Below the pieces are notes generated by a model that had not been told where the DNA came from, searched no databases, and saw only the letters and a list, made by a program, of their open reading frames with translations. The position numbers and the translations under genes were made by a program. A DNA stretch of 64,000 nucleotides, from NCBI RefSeq assembly GCF_018257515.1, contig NZ_JAERJR010000008.1, forward strand, positions 1 to 64,000. The letters are read 5' to 3'. Position 1 is the first letter of the stretch; every line of letters starts with the position of its first letter. Of this stretch, positions 33,054-41,445 are shown one piece after another. Origin of the DNA: Tatumella sp. JGM118. Its GTDB lineage: Bacteria > Pseudomonadota > Gammaproteobacteria > Enterobacterales > Enterobacteriaceae.

Positions 33054-34061
33054 CTACGATTTACTGCTGGTCCGGCGCTGCAACTGATCCCGCAGATTAG
33101 GGGGGGTACCTTTAATGGTTAAGGTATCTGTCGCCGGGTCCCAAAAAATACGTTCACCCAGTAACATCGCATCAAAGTTCAGGGTCAGCCCGCCACCGCT
33201 GCCGGAAAATTTGGTCAGCTGACGCAGGGTACTGCGATCCGCCGGGAAGCTCTCTTCCAGCGAATACTCCTGCTCACTGGTAAAGTCACTGAAACTCTTC
33301 TCACCCACTTCCGGTAATTCACCAGACAGTTCACGCACCGTGATCTCCTCACCGGCCTGCAACTGCTGGTTACAGTAGGTATAGACCTGCTGACGATACT
33401 CCTGCCGCTCTTTTTTATCGAGACTGGCCTCATCGCAGTAATCATCGACCGCCTGTAACAGGCTGCGGTTCTGGGCTTTGGTATCCAGACCGACACTGGC
33501 CCCGAGAAAGTCCATAAAGAAATCGGCCACTTTGCGCCCTACCCGACCGCGCAGGAAGGTCAGATACCGCAGCGACTCCGGTTGTGTTTCCCATTCGGTA
33601 AGATCAATCCGTGCCACAATATCAGCGTGGTTGATATCCAGATAATGGGTGGTGCTGATATCCAGACTTTCATTCACCCGCATACTGGCCTGGCTATTCA
33701 GCACAGAGATCAGCAGATATTCGGTAGCGAGGTAGCGATAGCGGGCAAATAACACCACTCCGCCTTCCGCGAACGGGTATTTCGCCAGCTCATCCCGCAG
33801 ACGGCCGGTGGCGGCACGACTGAAGGCTAAAAAATCCTGTTCACCGCGACGGCACTGGCGCAGGGCGTCGGCCAGTTCACTTTCCTGGTTGAATAATCCA
33901 TAGGCCTTATTTTTGGCACTGTAGACCCGATGTAACTCTTCCAGCATCTCTTCGACAGCTTCGCTGGCCGTCAGCAAAGAGTCACGTAACACCAGCTCCA
34001 GCTGATCTTCATCACGTTTGATTAACTGATGGACGACAATCTGGTCAATATCCAGACTCAT
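33054..34061 (-). CDS. yejK: Nucleoid-associated protein YejK (NdpA)
   Basis: 335-aa protein, same length as E. coli YejK, known to fractionate with the nucleoid and interact with topoisomerase IV. Conserved beginning [20 protein letters not shown] and the [20 protein letters not shown] segment. Divergent from yejL, as in E. coli. Confidence 0.94.
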   Translation of the reverse strand: MSLDIDQIVVHQLIKRDEDQLELVLRDSLLTASEAVEEMLEELHRVYSAKNKAYGLFNQESELADALRQCRRGEQDFLAFSRAATGRLRDELAKYPFAEGGVVLFARYRYLATEYLLISVLNSQASMRVNESLDISTTHYLDINHADIVARIDLTEWETQPESLRYLTFLRGRVGRKVADFFMDFLGASVGLDTKAQNRSLLQAVDDYCDEASLDKKERQEYRQQVYTYCNQQLQAGEEITVRELSGELPEVGEKSFSDFTSEQEYSLEESFPADRSTLRQLTKFSGSGGGLTLNFDAMLLGERIFWDPATDTLTIKGTPPNLRDQLQRRTSSKS

Positions 34062-34341
34062 GGCAGACTCCCCTTCTTATGCAGATGCGTATTCAACCAT
34101 TGCCCCGAACGTCTTTCAATCTTATTTCCTGCCGGAGCCCCACTGAAGCCGGGAATTATTCAGAATATTCAAAATCTCAGCCGCCCGCAGATGAAAAACG
34201 GTGCAAGATCAGCCACAATAGGCTACAACAGTCATTAACAAAACAGCCGCTATCCTGAGGCTAAACAGACAATAAAATTGCAGAAAAAAAGTCATGTTTG
34301 CAGTAGAATAGTCGCCTTTTACGACTTAGCTAACTGATAAT

Positions 34342-34569
34342 ATGCCACAATCATCCCGATATAGTGACGAGCGTGTTGAACATTTGCTCGCTGAACTTGT
34401 TGAAGTACTCGAAAAAGATCATGCACCTACTGACCTTTCCCTGATGGTATTGGGCAATATGGTGACGAATCTGATTAACGCCAGCGTTGCGCCTGCGCAA
34501 CGTCATACTCTGGCACGTTCCTTCGCTGAAGCATTGCAGGCTTCTGTCCGCGAAGACCATGCACATTGA
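34342..34569 (+). CDS. yejL: YejL, UPF0352 (DUF1414) protein
   Basis: 75-aa helical protein matching E. coli YejL in length and place. Conserved region [16 protein letters not shown]. Function unknown. It ends 18 bp before yejM, suggesting cotranscription. Confidence 0.92.
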   Translation: MPQSSRYSDERVEHLLAELVEVLEKDHAPTDLSLMVLGNMVTNLINASVAPAQRHTLARSFAEALQASVREDHAH

Positions 34570-34587
34570 TGATGTGATCTGAACCCT

Positions 34588-36345
34588 ATGGTAAACAGCC
34601 AGCAGAGCTACAGGGAAAAAGTGTCCCGGATGATAAGCTGGGGGCACTGGTTCGCCCTGTTTAATATTTTTTTCGCGCTCATCCTGGGCAGCCGTTATCT
34701 GCTGGTGACTGACTGGCCAGCCTCGCTGGCGGGCAGAATTTATGCTTACTGTAGCTGGATCGGTCATTTCAGCTTCCTGGTCTTTGCCGCCTATCTGCTG
34801 GTGATCTTCCCGCTGACCTTCGTTGTGATGTCACAACGATTGCTCAGGGTGATCTCCTCAATTCTCGCCACCAGCGGTTTGACCCTGCTGTTAATGGATA
34901 GCGAGGTTTTTGATCGTTTCCATCTGCATCTGAATCCTGTGGTCTGGGATTTGATGGTCAATCCGCAACAGAGCGACATGTCACGTGACTGGCAACTGAT
35001 GTTTATTTCAGTGCCGGTCATTTTCCTGGTGGAAATGCTGTTTGCCACCTGGAGCTGGCAGAAACTGCGCAGCCTCAACCGCCGACGTTTTGGTAAGCCA
35101 CTGGCCGTGCTGTTTATCGTGGCATTTTTATCCAGCCATCTGCTCTATATCTGGGCAGATGCCAATTTTTACCGGCCAATCACCATGCAGAAAGCGAACC
35201 TGCCGTTATCCTATCCGATGACTGCACGGCGTTTTCTTGAAAAACATGGTCTGCTGGACCCGCAGGAATATCAGCGACGTCTTATTCAGCAGGGAGACCC
35301 GGATGCGGTTTCCGTGGCCTATCCGCTCAGTGATATCAATTTCAGTCAGAGCGGCAGCCACTATAATCTGATGCTGATCACCCTTAATGGGGCGGATGCC
35401 TCTCATCTGGCGACCAGCTTCCCGGCACTCAGCCAGTTTGCCGACAACAATATACAGTTTACGCAACACTTCAGCTCCGGCAGTAACAGTGAGAGCGGGT
35501 TGTTTGGTCTGTTTTATGGCATTTCGGCCAGTTATATGAATGGTATTCTGGCGGCCAGGATGCCTTCTGCCCTGCTGAGTACCCTGAATAATCAGGGCTA
35601 TCAGTTTGGCTTGTTCTCGTCAGAGGGGTTCAGTCAGCCGCTGTACCGGCAGGCGTTACTGGCAGACTACTCTCTGCCAGCAGCAACCTCTCAAAACGAC
35701 GGACAGACGGTCGATCAGTGGCAGGCCTGGTTGCAGAAACAACAGAATACTTCAGCACCGTGGTTCTCATGGGTGTCACTGGATGGGATTAATGCCAGTG
35801 GTAACTCGGTGGCCGCCCGTGAGAAAAATTACGCTCAGAGTAGTGGCAATGCTGATAAGCAAATAACCCGTATCCTCGCACAATTACAGCAGAATGATTT
35901 GCTGAAAAACACCGTGGTTATCATTACTGCCGGGCAGGGGATCAGCTTCAATAATGCCGGTGAGAATGACGGTAATCGTGGTTTATTGCAGGTGCCGTTA
36001 GTCATTCACTGGCCTTCGGCTCCGTCGCAACGTATCGGGCAGCTGACCGAGCAACAGGATGTGATGACGACCCTGATGCAACGTCTGTTGCATGTGTCGA
36101 CCCCGGCGGAAGATTATTCTCAGGGCGAAGACCTGTTCAGTCCGCAGCGTCAGCACCACTGGGTTACCAGTACTAATGATGCCGGCCGGCTGATCATCAC
36201 TACCCCGCAGATGACTCTGGTGCTGAATAATGATGGTAATTACACCACTTATGACGCCGCCGGAAAACGTCTGCGCAAGCAGCGTCCGGAACTTGGATTG
36301 CTGTTGCAGGTACTGACGGAAGAAAAACGCTTCATCGCAAACTGA
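34588..36345 (+). CDS. yejM: Inner-membrane regulator of LPS synthesis PbgA/LapC (YejM)
   Basis: Essential in E. coli: senses periplasmic-leaflet LPS and restrains LapB-FtsH degradation of LpxC. Five N-terminal membrane helices (within about residues 15-190), a linker with ANLPLSYPMTARRFLEKHGL, and a periplasmic sulfatase-like domain that lacks catalytic activity. 585 aa (E. coli 586) with identical C-terminal VLTEEKRFIAN. Confidence 0.96.
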   Translation: MVNSQQSYREKVSRMISWGHWFALFNIFFALILGSRYLLVTDWPASLAGRIYAYCSWIGHFSFLVFAAYLLVIFPLTFVVMSQRLLRVISSILATSGLTLLLMDSEVFDRFHLHLNPVVWDLMVNPQQSDMSRDWQLMFISVPVIFLVEMLFATWSWQKLRSLNRRRFGKPLAVLFIVAFLSSHLLYIWADANFYRPITMQKANLPLSYPMTARRFLEKHGLLDPQEYQRRLIQQGDPDAVSVAYPLSDINFSQSGSHYNLMLITLNGADASHLATSFPALSQFADNNIQFTQHFSSGSNSESGLFGLFYGISASYMNGILAARMPSALLSTLNNQGYQFGLFSSEGFSQPLYRQALLADYSLPAATSQNDGQTVDQWQAWLQKQQNTSAPWFSWVSLDGINASGNSVAAREKNYAQSSGNADKQITRILAQLQQNDLLKNTVVIITAGQGISFNNAGENDGNRGLLQVPLVIHWPSAPSQRIGQLTEQQDVMTTLMQRLLHVSTPAEDYSQGEDLFSPQRQHHWVTSTNDAGRLIITTPQMTLVLNNDGNYTTYDAAGKRLRKQRPELGLLLQVLTEEKRFIAN

Positions 36346-36418
36346 TTATTAATGAGACAGTTAGCGCTTACGGATGTTGCTATTTTTAAAATTATCCGTA
36401 GTATATTGCCACAGAGTC

Positions 36419-36495
36419 CGGCACGTAGCGCAGCCTGGTAGCGCACTGTCATGGGGTGTCAGGGGTCGGAGGTTCAAATCCTCTCGTGCCGACCA
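36419..36495 (+). tRNA. proL: tRNA-Pro (anticodon GGG)
   Basis: 77-nt tRNA with encoded CCA. The acceptor arm CGGCACG pairs with CGTGCCG, the T arm contains GGTTCAAATCC, and the anticodon GGG sits in the loop TCATGGGGTGT. It follows yejM as in E. coli proL. It is the integration target of the micro-island that follows. Confidence 0.97.
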
Positions 36496-36541
36496 AAAAT
36501 CCCTAAAAAAAGCAGCCTGTTATGGCTGCTTTTTTTATGCC
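36451..36541 (+). repeat. attL: direct repeat covering the 3' part of proL and its terminator
   Basis: 91-nt repeat, identical at 90 positions to 37834-37924. It starts in the anticodon loop, includes the whole T and acceptor arms, CCA and the terminator. The single difference is at 36471 (G) against 37854 (A), in the T-arm region, where the left copy keeps the functional tRNA sequence. This is the classic mark of site-specific integration into a tRNA gene. Confidence 0.92.
36511..36537 (+). terminator. Terminator of proL (left copy)
   Basis: Stem AGCAGCC/GGCTGCT with loop TGTTAT (36511-36530) and seven T. An identical copy lies at 37894-37920 within the right-hand repeat. Confidence 0.92.
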
Positions 36542-36599
36542 TGTGATTTCCAGATGGTAAAAGTCTGGTAAAAGTAGCTCTCAGATGCAGGAAATGTCC

Positions 36600-36627
36600 G
36601 CGGGTTCAACTCCCGCCAGCTCCACCA
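36600..36627 (+). pseudogene. ssrA: 3' end fragment of tmRNA (ssrA)
   Basis: 28 nt matching the 3' terminal T-arm and acceptor strand of enterobacterial tmRNA (GCGGGTTCAACTCCC then GCCAGCTCCACCA). The rest of ssrA is absent. The 3' end of ssrA is a common attachment site for integrative elements, so the fragment is best read as an att remnant carried by a mobile element, here lying inside the proL island. Confidence 0.85.
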
Positions 36628-36757
36628 ATCATGACTGGACAGTGACAGGACAACGCGAGAGAAATCAAGCAACTGAGCACTGTACCCGGACACTGACCAG
36701 ACAGTAACGGGACATGAAAGGATACGCAAAAGAGCCACGGCTCCGAGCGTAAGAAAA

Positions 36758-36786
36758 AGCCTAAGACTTCGGTCTGAGGTTTTTTT
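36758..36786 (+). terminator. Terminator-like hairpin in the island
   Basis: CCTAAGAC, UUCG tetraloop, GTCTGAGG (36760-36779, one mismatch) followed by seven T. No intact gene precedes it; it may be a relic of the element that brought the ssrA fragment. Confidence 0.7.
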
Positions 36787-37002
36787 ATGTCTGCCGAACG
36801 TGTCCACCCCTATCTTTCAAAAATCTCACCAAATATGACGGAGTAGTAGCTTACCTGATAGTACTTTACTCATTTTTTTTGAAGGAAATTCACTTTAGTA
36901 TACCACTAAAAACTTGTCGATGTCAGATACGTAATTTATTGAACGATCTTAAATGTTACATAGCTTTGATAACTTTTTTAAAATCAATATAGAGGCAATT
37001 TT

Positions 37003-37806
37003 ATGTATATCGTCAAAAGTTGTAATAAAGAACATAACCTTAAAACGACTAACTCTATTAGGATAGGTACGCTTTTTGGATTCAGGGAGCTAGAAAGCCT
37101 GGAACTAAGAGATGAGCTAGAAGGAACTTTTGATTTTCGAATTGATATTAAAAAATCAGAGATCCCTATTGAAGTTTTTCTCTATTTGTATAACGGTGTC
37201 TTTTCAAGTGGAGCTCCATACTACCCGTACAACTGCTTAACTATCCCTCAGAATAAAAATAGTGCGGAAGGAGTAATGCAAGGGGGCAATGTTCAATTTA
37301 TTAACGGATATGTTACTGTCGAAGATTCATCTATAAAGATGAGGAGCCTTTATCACAACTGCTTCGTTTTTTGTACTTCATTAATCAGTAGCCTACCAAC
37401 AAAACCGAAGTTTGATGGTTACGATGACTTTTGGTATTTCAAGCTTAAAGATGCTGATAAATTCCTAAAAAAAACACAGGAAGAAATAAAAAAAGTAATA
37501 ATTGAAAAAAAATTAATCATCGCTGATGGAGAGTTTAACCATGACTTATTAACAATAAAATCTTCATTCAATGAAATTGAATACACACCAAGATATATAT
37601 TTAGTAATAATATAAATTATAAATCTTTAAGCTCCGTGATAAAAAGCCTTGAAAATATAGTATACACAAAGCCTTTAAATTTTAAAAACGATGAGGAGTT
37701 CAGGTTTGTATTTGAAATTTACTATGACAATAAACCTGCAATCATACGTAATGAACCAATTGATATAGAACTTGGAAAAGATTTCGTAGGAGATCTTCTG
37801 TTTTAG
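37003..37806 (+). CDS. Unknown island protein, 267 aa
   Basis: Only intact gene between the two proL repeats. It is plainly AT-rich with many Lys, Asn and Ile codons, unlike all neighbours, so it was acquired horizontally. AGAGG at 36990-36994 supports the ATG at 37003. No signal peptide or membrane helix. The N-terminal part RIGTLFGFRELESLELRDE followed by EGTF recalls accessory proteins whose first motif reads xxxGTLxxYRxxE..DxxEG. Near the C-terminus, NDEEFRFVFE resembles the E-W/F-R motif of DUF2971-type proteins. I do not recognise the family with confidence. A phage-defence role is possible because single-gene tRNA islands often carry such cargo, but it is unproven. Confidence 0.85.
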   Translation: MYIVKSCNKEHNLKTTNSIRIGTLFGFRELESLELRDELEGTFDFRIDIKKSEIPIEVFLYLYNGVFSSGAPYYPYNCLTIPQNKNSAEGVMQGGNVQFINGYVTVEDSSIKMRSLYHNCFVFCTSLISSLPTKPKFDGYDDFWYFKLKDADKFLKKTQEEIKKVIIEKKLIIADGEFNHDLLTIKSSFNEIEYTPRYIFSNNINYKSLSSVIKSLENIVYTKPLNFKNDEEFRFVFEIYYDNKPAIIRNEPIDIELGKDFVGDLLF

Positions 37807-37833
37807 AAAGTAGTCGAATTATAACAACCTATA

Positions 37834-37924
37834 ATGGGGTGTCAGGGGTCGGAAGTTCAAATCCTCTCGTGCCGACCAAAAATCCCTAAAAAAAGCAGCC
37901 TGTTATGGCTGCTTTTTTTATGCC
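37834..37924 (+). repeat. attR: right-hand copy of the proL 3' repeat
   Basis: Second copy of the 91-nt repeat (90/91 identical to 36451-36541). It holds only the 3' part of the tRNA from the anticodon loop onward plus its terminator, so it is not a functional tRNA gene. Core genome resumes to the right. Confidence 0.92.
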
Positions 37925-38017
37925 GGTGCGTTAACACCGGAAACCTTCAGCGTATGGACTGGAGTATCGCGCGTATCACATCTGTGCCGGCAGTACGCGC
38001 GATATCTGCACGTATTC

Positions 38018-38488
38018 TTATTCCCGCGAGGCGTCCGGATCCTCTTTGCGGTTACCCGAATAGATAAACAACAGCGCAATGCCCAGGCAAAGGAGCGCCC
38101 CCAGTCGGTTCAGGGTGAAATGAATCGTCGGGTTATGCAGCCAGCCAAAGTTATCGATCATGATACTCATCAGCAACTGACCAAAAATGACGGCGACCGT
38201 CGCCAGCGCTGAACCGATGCGCCTCAGTGCCAGTACCATAATCACAATATAAGGGACCCCGAACATCGCCCCGGTCAGTTGCCATTTGGGGACATCCATC
38301 AGTGTGAGGCTATGGTGCGGTTCAAAAAACAAGATCAATAATGCCGTGATCAGTGCGCCGACCGAAAAGGTAAGAAATGCGGTTTTAAATACCCCGATCT
38401 GACTGCCCAGTTGTCCATTGATAGCCGCCTGGATGCTCAGCATCGCCCCGCCGGTAACGGCCAGCAGCATCATCAGTATTGTCATCAT
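38018..38488 (-). CDS. YdcZ-type (DUF606) membrane transporter subunit
   Basis: 156-aa protein with five hydrophobic helices, of the small DMT/DUF606 (YdcZ) family. N-terminal LLAVTGGAMLSIQAAINGQLG is the family signature. It starts 6 bp after the stop of a paralogue (38495-38929); the pair may form a heteromeric transporter, as is known for paired small DMT proteins. Substrate unknown. Confidence 0.85.
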   Translation of the reverse strand: MMTILMMLLAVTGGAMLSIQAAINGQLGSQIGVFKTAFLTFSVGALITALLILFFEPHHSLTLMDVPKWQLTGAMFGVPYIVIMVLALRRIGSALATVAVIFGQLLMSIMIDNFGWLHNPTIHFTLNRLGALLCLGIALLFIYSGNRKEDPDASRE

Positions 38489-38494
38489 CGGTGT

Positions 38495-38929
38495 TTATCC
38501 TCTAGCCATCAGTATCAGTGCCGCAATAATAAAAAGCAGCGCAATAACCCGCTTATGATTGATTTTCCGGCGTGGTGTCCCGAATAAACCGTAATGGTCG
38601 ATCACCAGACTCTGAAAGATCTGCCCTGCCAGAATACCCACCATGGTGACGGCTATCCCGATGACCGGCGTGACGACGGTCATAATAATGACGTAAGCCG
38701 CCCCCAGTATTCCGCCGGTCAGCTGCTCCGGTGGCTGTGCAAAAAGAGACGGGCTATTGCGCGGGCTGCAAAAAAGCATCAGTAAGAAGGTCAGTGCTGT
38801 ACCCACCCCGAATATACTCAGCGTGGCCGGCAGTTCCCCGACCTCTTCCCCCAGAGGACCGATTAATCCGGCTTCCGTCGATAGCCCCATCCCCGCGGCA
38901 ATCACCAGTAAAAGAAATAATAATCTCAT
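38495..38929 (-). CDS. YdcZ-type (DUF606) membrane transporter subunit, paralogue
   Basis: 144 aa with five hydrophobic helices. The conserved layout GLSTEAGLIGPLGEEVG, then AYVIIMTVVTPVIGIA and GQIFQSLVIDHYGLF aligns with the downstream paralogue (YIVIMVLALRRIGSA, GQLLMSIMIDNFGWL). First gene of a two-gene operon, divergent from a LysR regulator that probably controls it. Confidence 0.85.
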   Translation of the reverse strand: MRLLFLLLVIAAGMGLSTEAGLIGPLGEEVGELPATLSIFGVGTALTFLLMLFCSPRNSPSLFAQPPEQLTGGILGAAYVIIMTVVTPVIGIAVTMVGILAGQIFQSLVIDHYGLFGTPRRKINHKRVIALLFIIAALILMARG

Positions 38930-39035
38930 GAGACCCCTGTCTTATGTGTTTTAGAGAGACAGGCCGCAGGTTACCGCAGGCCGTTAGTGAGAAAAATGCT
39001 ATAGTGAGATAAACACCTGTGCAGGATATGCATTA

Positions 39036-39974
39036 ATGAATCATCCCGACGACATCAGTCTGCGTGCGTTCAAGTTATTTATTGAAGTCTGCGAGGCTCT
39101 GAACTTCTCTGAGGTCGCCCGACGGCACGGTATTTCTCCTTCTCAGGTGTCGCGCATCATCCATCAGTTAGAAGACAGTCTGGGGCAGCAACTTTTTTAC
39201 CGTAATACCCGTGCCATTATCCCGACCGAAAACGGCCGCCTGTTTGCTGAATCGGTCCGACAGACCTTGCAGCAACTGGAGGATGCACGACGGCTCATGG
39301 AGGAAAGGACACGCGAGCCTTCAGGACTGGTCCGTATTAATGCGCCTGTCTTTTTCGGTCAGCGTCATATCGCCCCGGGGCTTGCCGGTCTGTCAGCCCT
39401 GTATCCGCGACTGAAGATTGAGCTTGTTCTGACCGATGATTATATTGACCCGCACCGGGACGCCGCCGATGTTATTTTTCGCATCGGAACCCTCTCTGAT
39501 TCTTCGTGCCATGTCCGTATTTTCGGCACTCAACGCTTTCATCTGGCAGCCTCTCCGGAATACTTACGCAATCACCCCTTGCCGCAATCTCCGGAAGACC
39601 TGACTGACCATCACTGCCTGCTCTATCGGGGTTCCTCCGGCCCTAACCGCTGGTTATTTCGTCGCCCGGAGGAGGAATGGGTCCATTTTCCGGTATCGCC
39701 GTTACTCACCTCTAACAATGCAGAAACCCTGCTGATATCCGCATTACAGGGAATGGGCATTGTGCTATTTCCGGACTGGCTGATAGGTGACAAGTTGCAG
39801 ACCGGTGAACTGAAAGCGTTGCTGCCAGGTTTTACCGCCTCGATCGCCACCGAGCCTCAGTCTATTGCCGCCATTTACCCGGGATCCCGTCACCCTCCGC
39901 TAAATATCCGGGCCGTGATTGACTATTACCTGGCATTATTCGGTACCCCCCTGTACTGGCAGATCCCGGGATGA
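39036..39974 (+). CDS. LysR-type transcriptional regulator
   Basis: 312-aa regulator. Helix-turn-helix region LNFSEVARRHGISPSQVSRIIHQLE, followed by the LysR substrate-binding domain of the CrgA/AaeR subgroup (INAPVFFGQRHIAPGL, ADVIFRIGTLSDSS). It is divergent from the DUF606 pair across a 106-bp gap, suggesting local control. Effector unknown. Confidence 0.88.
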   Translation: MNHPDDISLRAFKLFIEVCEALNFSEVARRHGISPSQVSRIIHQLEDSLGQQLFYRNTRAIIPTENGRLFAESVRQTLQQLEDARRLMEERTREPSGLVRINAPVFFGQRHIAPGLAGLSALYPRLKIELVLTDDYIDPHRDAADVIFRIGTLSDSSCHVRIFGTQRFHLAASPEYLRNHPLPQSPEDLTDHHCLLYRGSSGPNRWLFRRPEEEWVHFPVSPLLTSNNAETLLISALQGMGIVLFPDWLIGDKLQTGELKALLPGFTASIATEPQSIAAIYPGSRHPPLNIRAVIDYYLALFGTPLYWQIPG

Positions 39975-40319
39975 CCCGCTACCTTCGCCGCACGATGCCA
40001 TGGTTCCCTTCCCGCGATGCGGCGTGCTGTCATCGCCCTTCTCCTTGATCCTTATCGGGGCGATGAAAGCACGGTTTCAGCCGTTTTCCCTCTTTCGGGT
40101 ATCCCCGGCAGCTGCGTCCCCCTTCTGAAACCGGCTGGTGACCTATTGCAAAAGCCGAAGAGAAATTGTCTGACCTGCCGGCCAATATCGCCGATAAATA
40201 GTCTGCGCCACAGATAAATGCACCACGTTATCAATGACTCTAATACGGGTACTCTGTTGTATGGCCGGCGGGGCTTATCCGGGTGGGTATTAGAATTCGC
40301 GTCGGGATCAGAGGTTAAA

Positions 40320-40361
40320 GGTCTGGGTCTGGGTCAGGGTCTGGGTCAGGGTCAGGGTCAG
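40320..40361 (+). repeat. Hexanucleotide array GGTCWG x7
   Basis: Seven tandem hexamers, GGTCTG or GGTCAG in the order T,T,A,T,A,A,A. In other phase the main unit is CAGGGT. It is not inside a supported gene. A related array with unit CAGGGA on the opposite strand lies at 53544-53597. Confidence 0.9.
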
Positions 40362-40586
40362 GGAGAATATAGCGTCGGTGGGCTGAGACCGGAACATATT
40401 TTCATTACCAGTCTCTGTTTTCCGGTAACCGGGAGTATCACCGCAAGTTCAGCAGTTAATTCCGCTGAATAAGTGTCAACCCGGATTATCGGCGTCACAG
40501 GATGGCAGAGGAGAAAAACTCTTTGTTTGATCTGTGAACCAGAGGGTTTATTACAGAGGTAATAAAATTATATTTTATACCTGAAA

Positions 40587-40616
40587 ATTAACAGGATAGA
40601 TCCTGTTAATAGGATT
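40587..40616 (+). terminator. Perfect 11-bp palindrome followed by T run
   Basis: Arms ATTAACAGGAT and ATCCTGTTAAT around AG (40587-40610), then AGGATTTTTT. It looks like a terminator but no gene precedes it on the plus strand; it could instead end a lost gene or an unrecognised small RNA. Confidence 0.55.
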
Positions 40617-40836
40617 TTTTCTGGATGACGAATATTTCAGACAAAAATCCAGTAGTCATCCTTAACCGGAATAAGACAGACTATGAATTGCACTCAGAAT
40701 AACCACCCCGACACTGAAAAAGGTAACTCATTGAAGTTTAGTTAATATCATAACCGGCAAGCTGAGTTTCGCGGTTAAACTCTGCACAGCTTATCGGTTA
40801 ACATTATCTAAAATATTTATGCTGCCACGGATCATG

Positions 40837-41166
40837 GATATGAATAAGTTACAGACAGAACAGCTTCTGCGGAACGAAGGCTTTACCGGAAAAGAAATAC
40901 TCATGCTACGCCGGCATGCAGAAAAAGAGGGAAATCCCTATTGCTGGTTATTATCTCAGCTTAAGATAAGATTTATTATTTCAATGGTGATTATCCTGAT
41001 GTCTGTTGCGGGACTGATCTATAGTTTCTGCTATAACAATCAGCAAAACACCATTCTCAGTTCCATAGCCTTTCTGTTTTTCTTTGGAATTCTGTATGTT
41101 TTTATCCCGTTAAAACCAGCCTGTAAAGCATACCGGTTTATGAAAAAACATGGTCGCTCATTATAA
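40837..41166 (+). CDS. Small two-helix membrane protein of unknown function
   Basis: About 109 aa if started at the ATG at 40837 (MDMNKLQTEQLL) or 40843; the frame opens at 40819. A charged N-terminal helix of about 45 residues is followed by two hydrophobic segments (near IRFIISMVIILMSVAGLIYS and ISSIAFLFFFGILYVFI in part) and a basic tail. AT-rich like the region around it. I do not recognise it. It lies 6.5 kb from the Rhs gene, so I do not claim it as its immunity protein. Confidence 0.55.
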   Translation, partial: DMNKLQTEQLLRNEGFTGKEILMLRRHAEKEGNPYCWLLSQLKIRFIISMVIILMSVAGLIYSFCYNNQQNTILSSIAFLFFFGILYVFIPLKPACKAYRFMKKHGRSL

Positions 41167-41351
41167 TAAATATGGTCTGTTATGATTTTCCCGCCTTCAG
41201 CAGAAACGTCATCACAGAGTGCCTTCCCGTGGAAGTCTGCTGGCGCCCTGTATCACCTTTATTCCGGCAAGACGCGTTACCCGCCATCCGTTTTGACCTG
41301 CCGCCGCCTGACAGATGCTGGTCTGCTTAATACCCGGAGTAAACAGAGAAT

Positions 41352-41377
41352 ACAGGGCCTCATTGCAGAGACCCTGT
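41352..41377 (-). terminator. Possible terminator beyond efeB
   Basis: Stem ACAGGGCCTC/GAGACCCTGT with one mismatch and loop ATTGCA; tail is only weakly T-rich on the minus strand. It lies about 70 bp past the efeB stop. The rest of 41167-41445 shows no gene. Confidence 0.45.
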
Positions 41378-41445
41378 AAAGCAGCCCTGACCGGGCTATG
41401 CCTGCCTGTCACCCGTCACCTTGCAGAAACGGTCAGGCGGTTAAC

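Larger units (their letters stand above)
39975..40818. other. Intergenic region with repeats and palindromes, no gene
   Basis: No supported coding sequence in about 840 bp. It contains the hexamer array at 40320-40361 and the perfect palindrome at 40587-40610. From about 40500 the DNA becomes AT-rich, marking the left edge of an accessory stretch. Confidence 0.5.

Noticed and set aside
36535..36807. Minus-strand frame containing WWSWRELNPR
   Set aside because: This peptide is the well-known mistranslation of tRNA/tmRNA 3' ends; the frame crosses the ssrA fragment and a terminator.
37834..37910. Second tRNA-Pro gene
   Set aside because: Only the 3' part from the anticodon loop is present; the D arm and 5' acceptor strand are missing.
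40320..40361. CRISPR-like array
   Set aside because: Units are 6 bp and contiguous, with no spacers; no cas genes in the window.
40218..40472. Plus-strand frame with Gly-Leu/Gly-Gln repeats
   Set aside because: Created by the hexamer array; no ribosome binding site or family resemblance.
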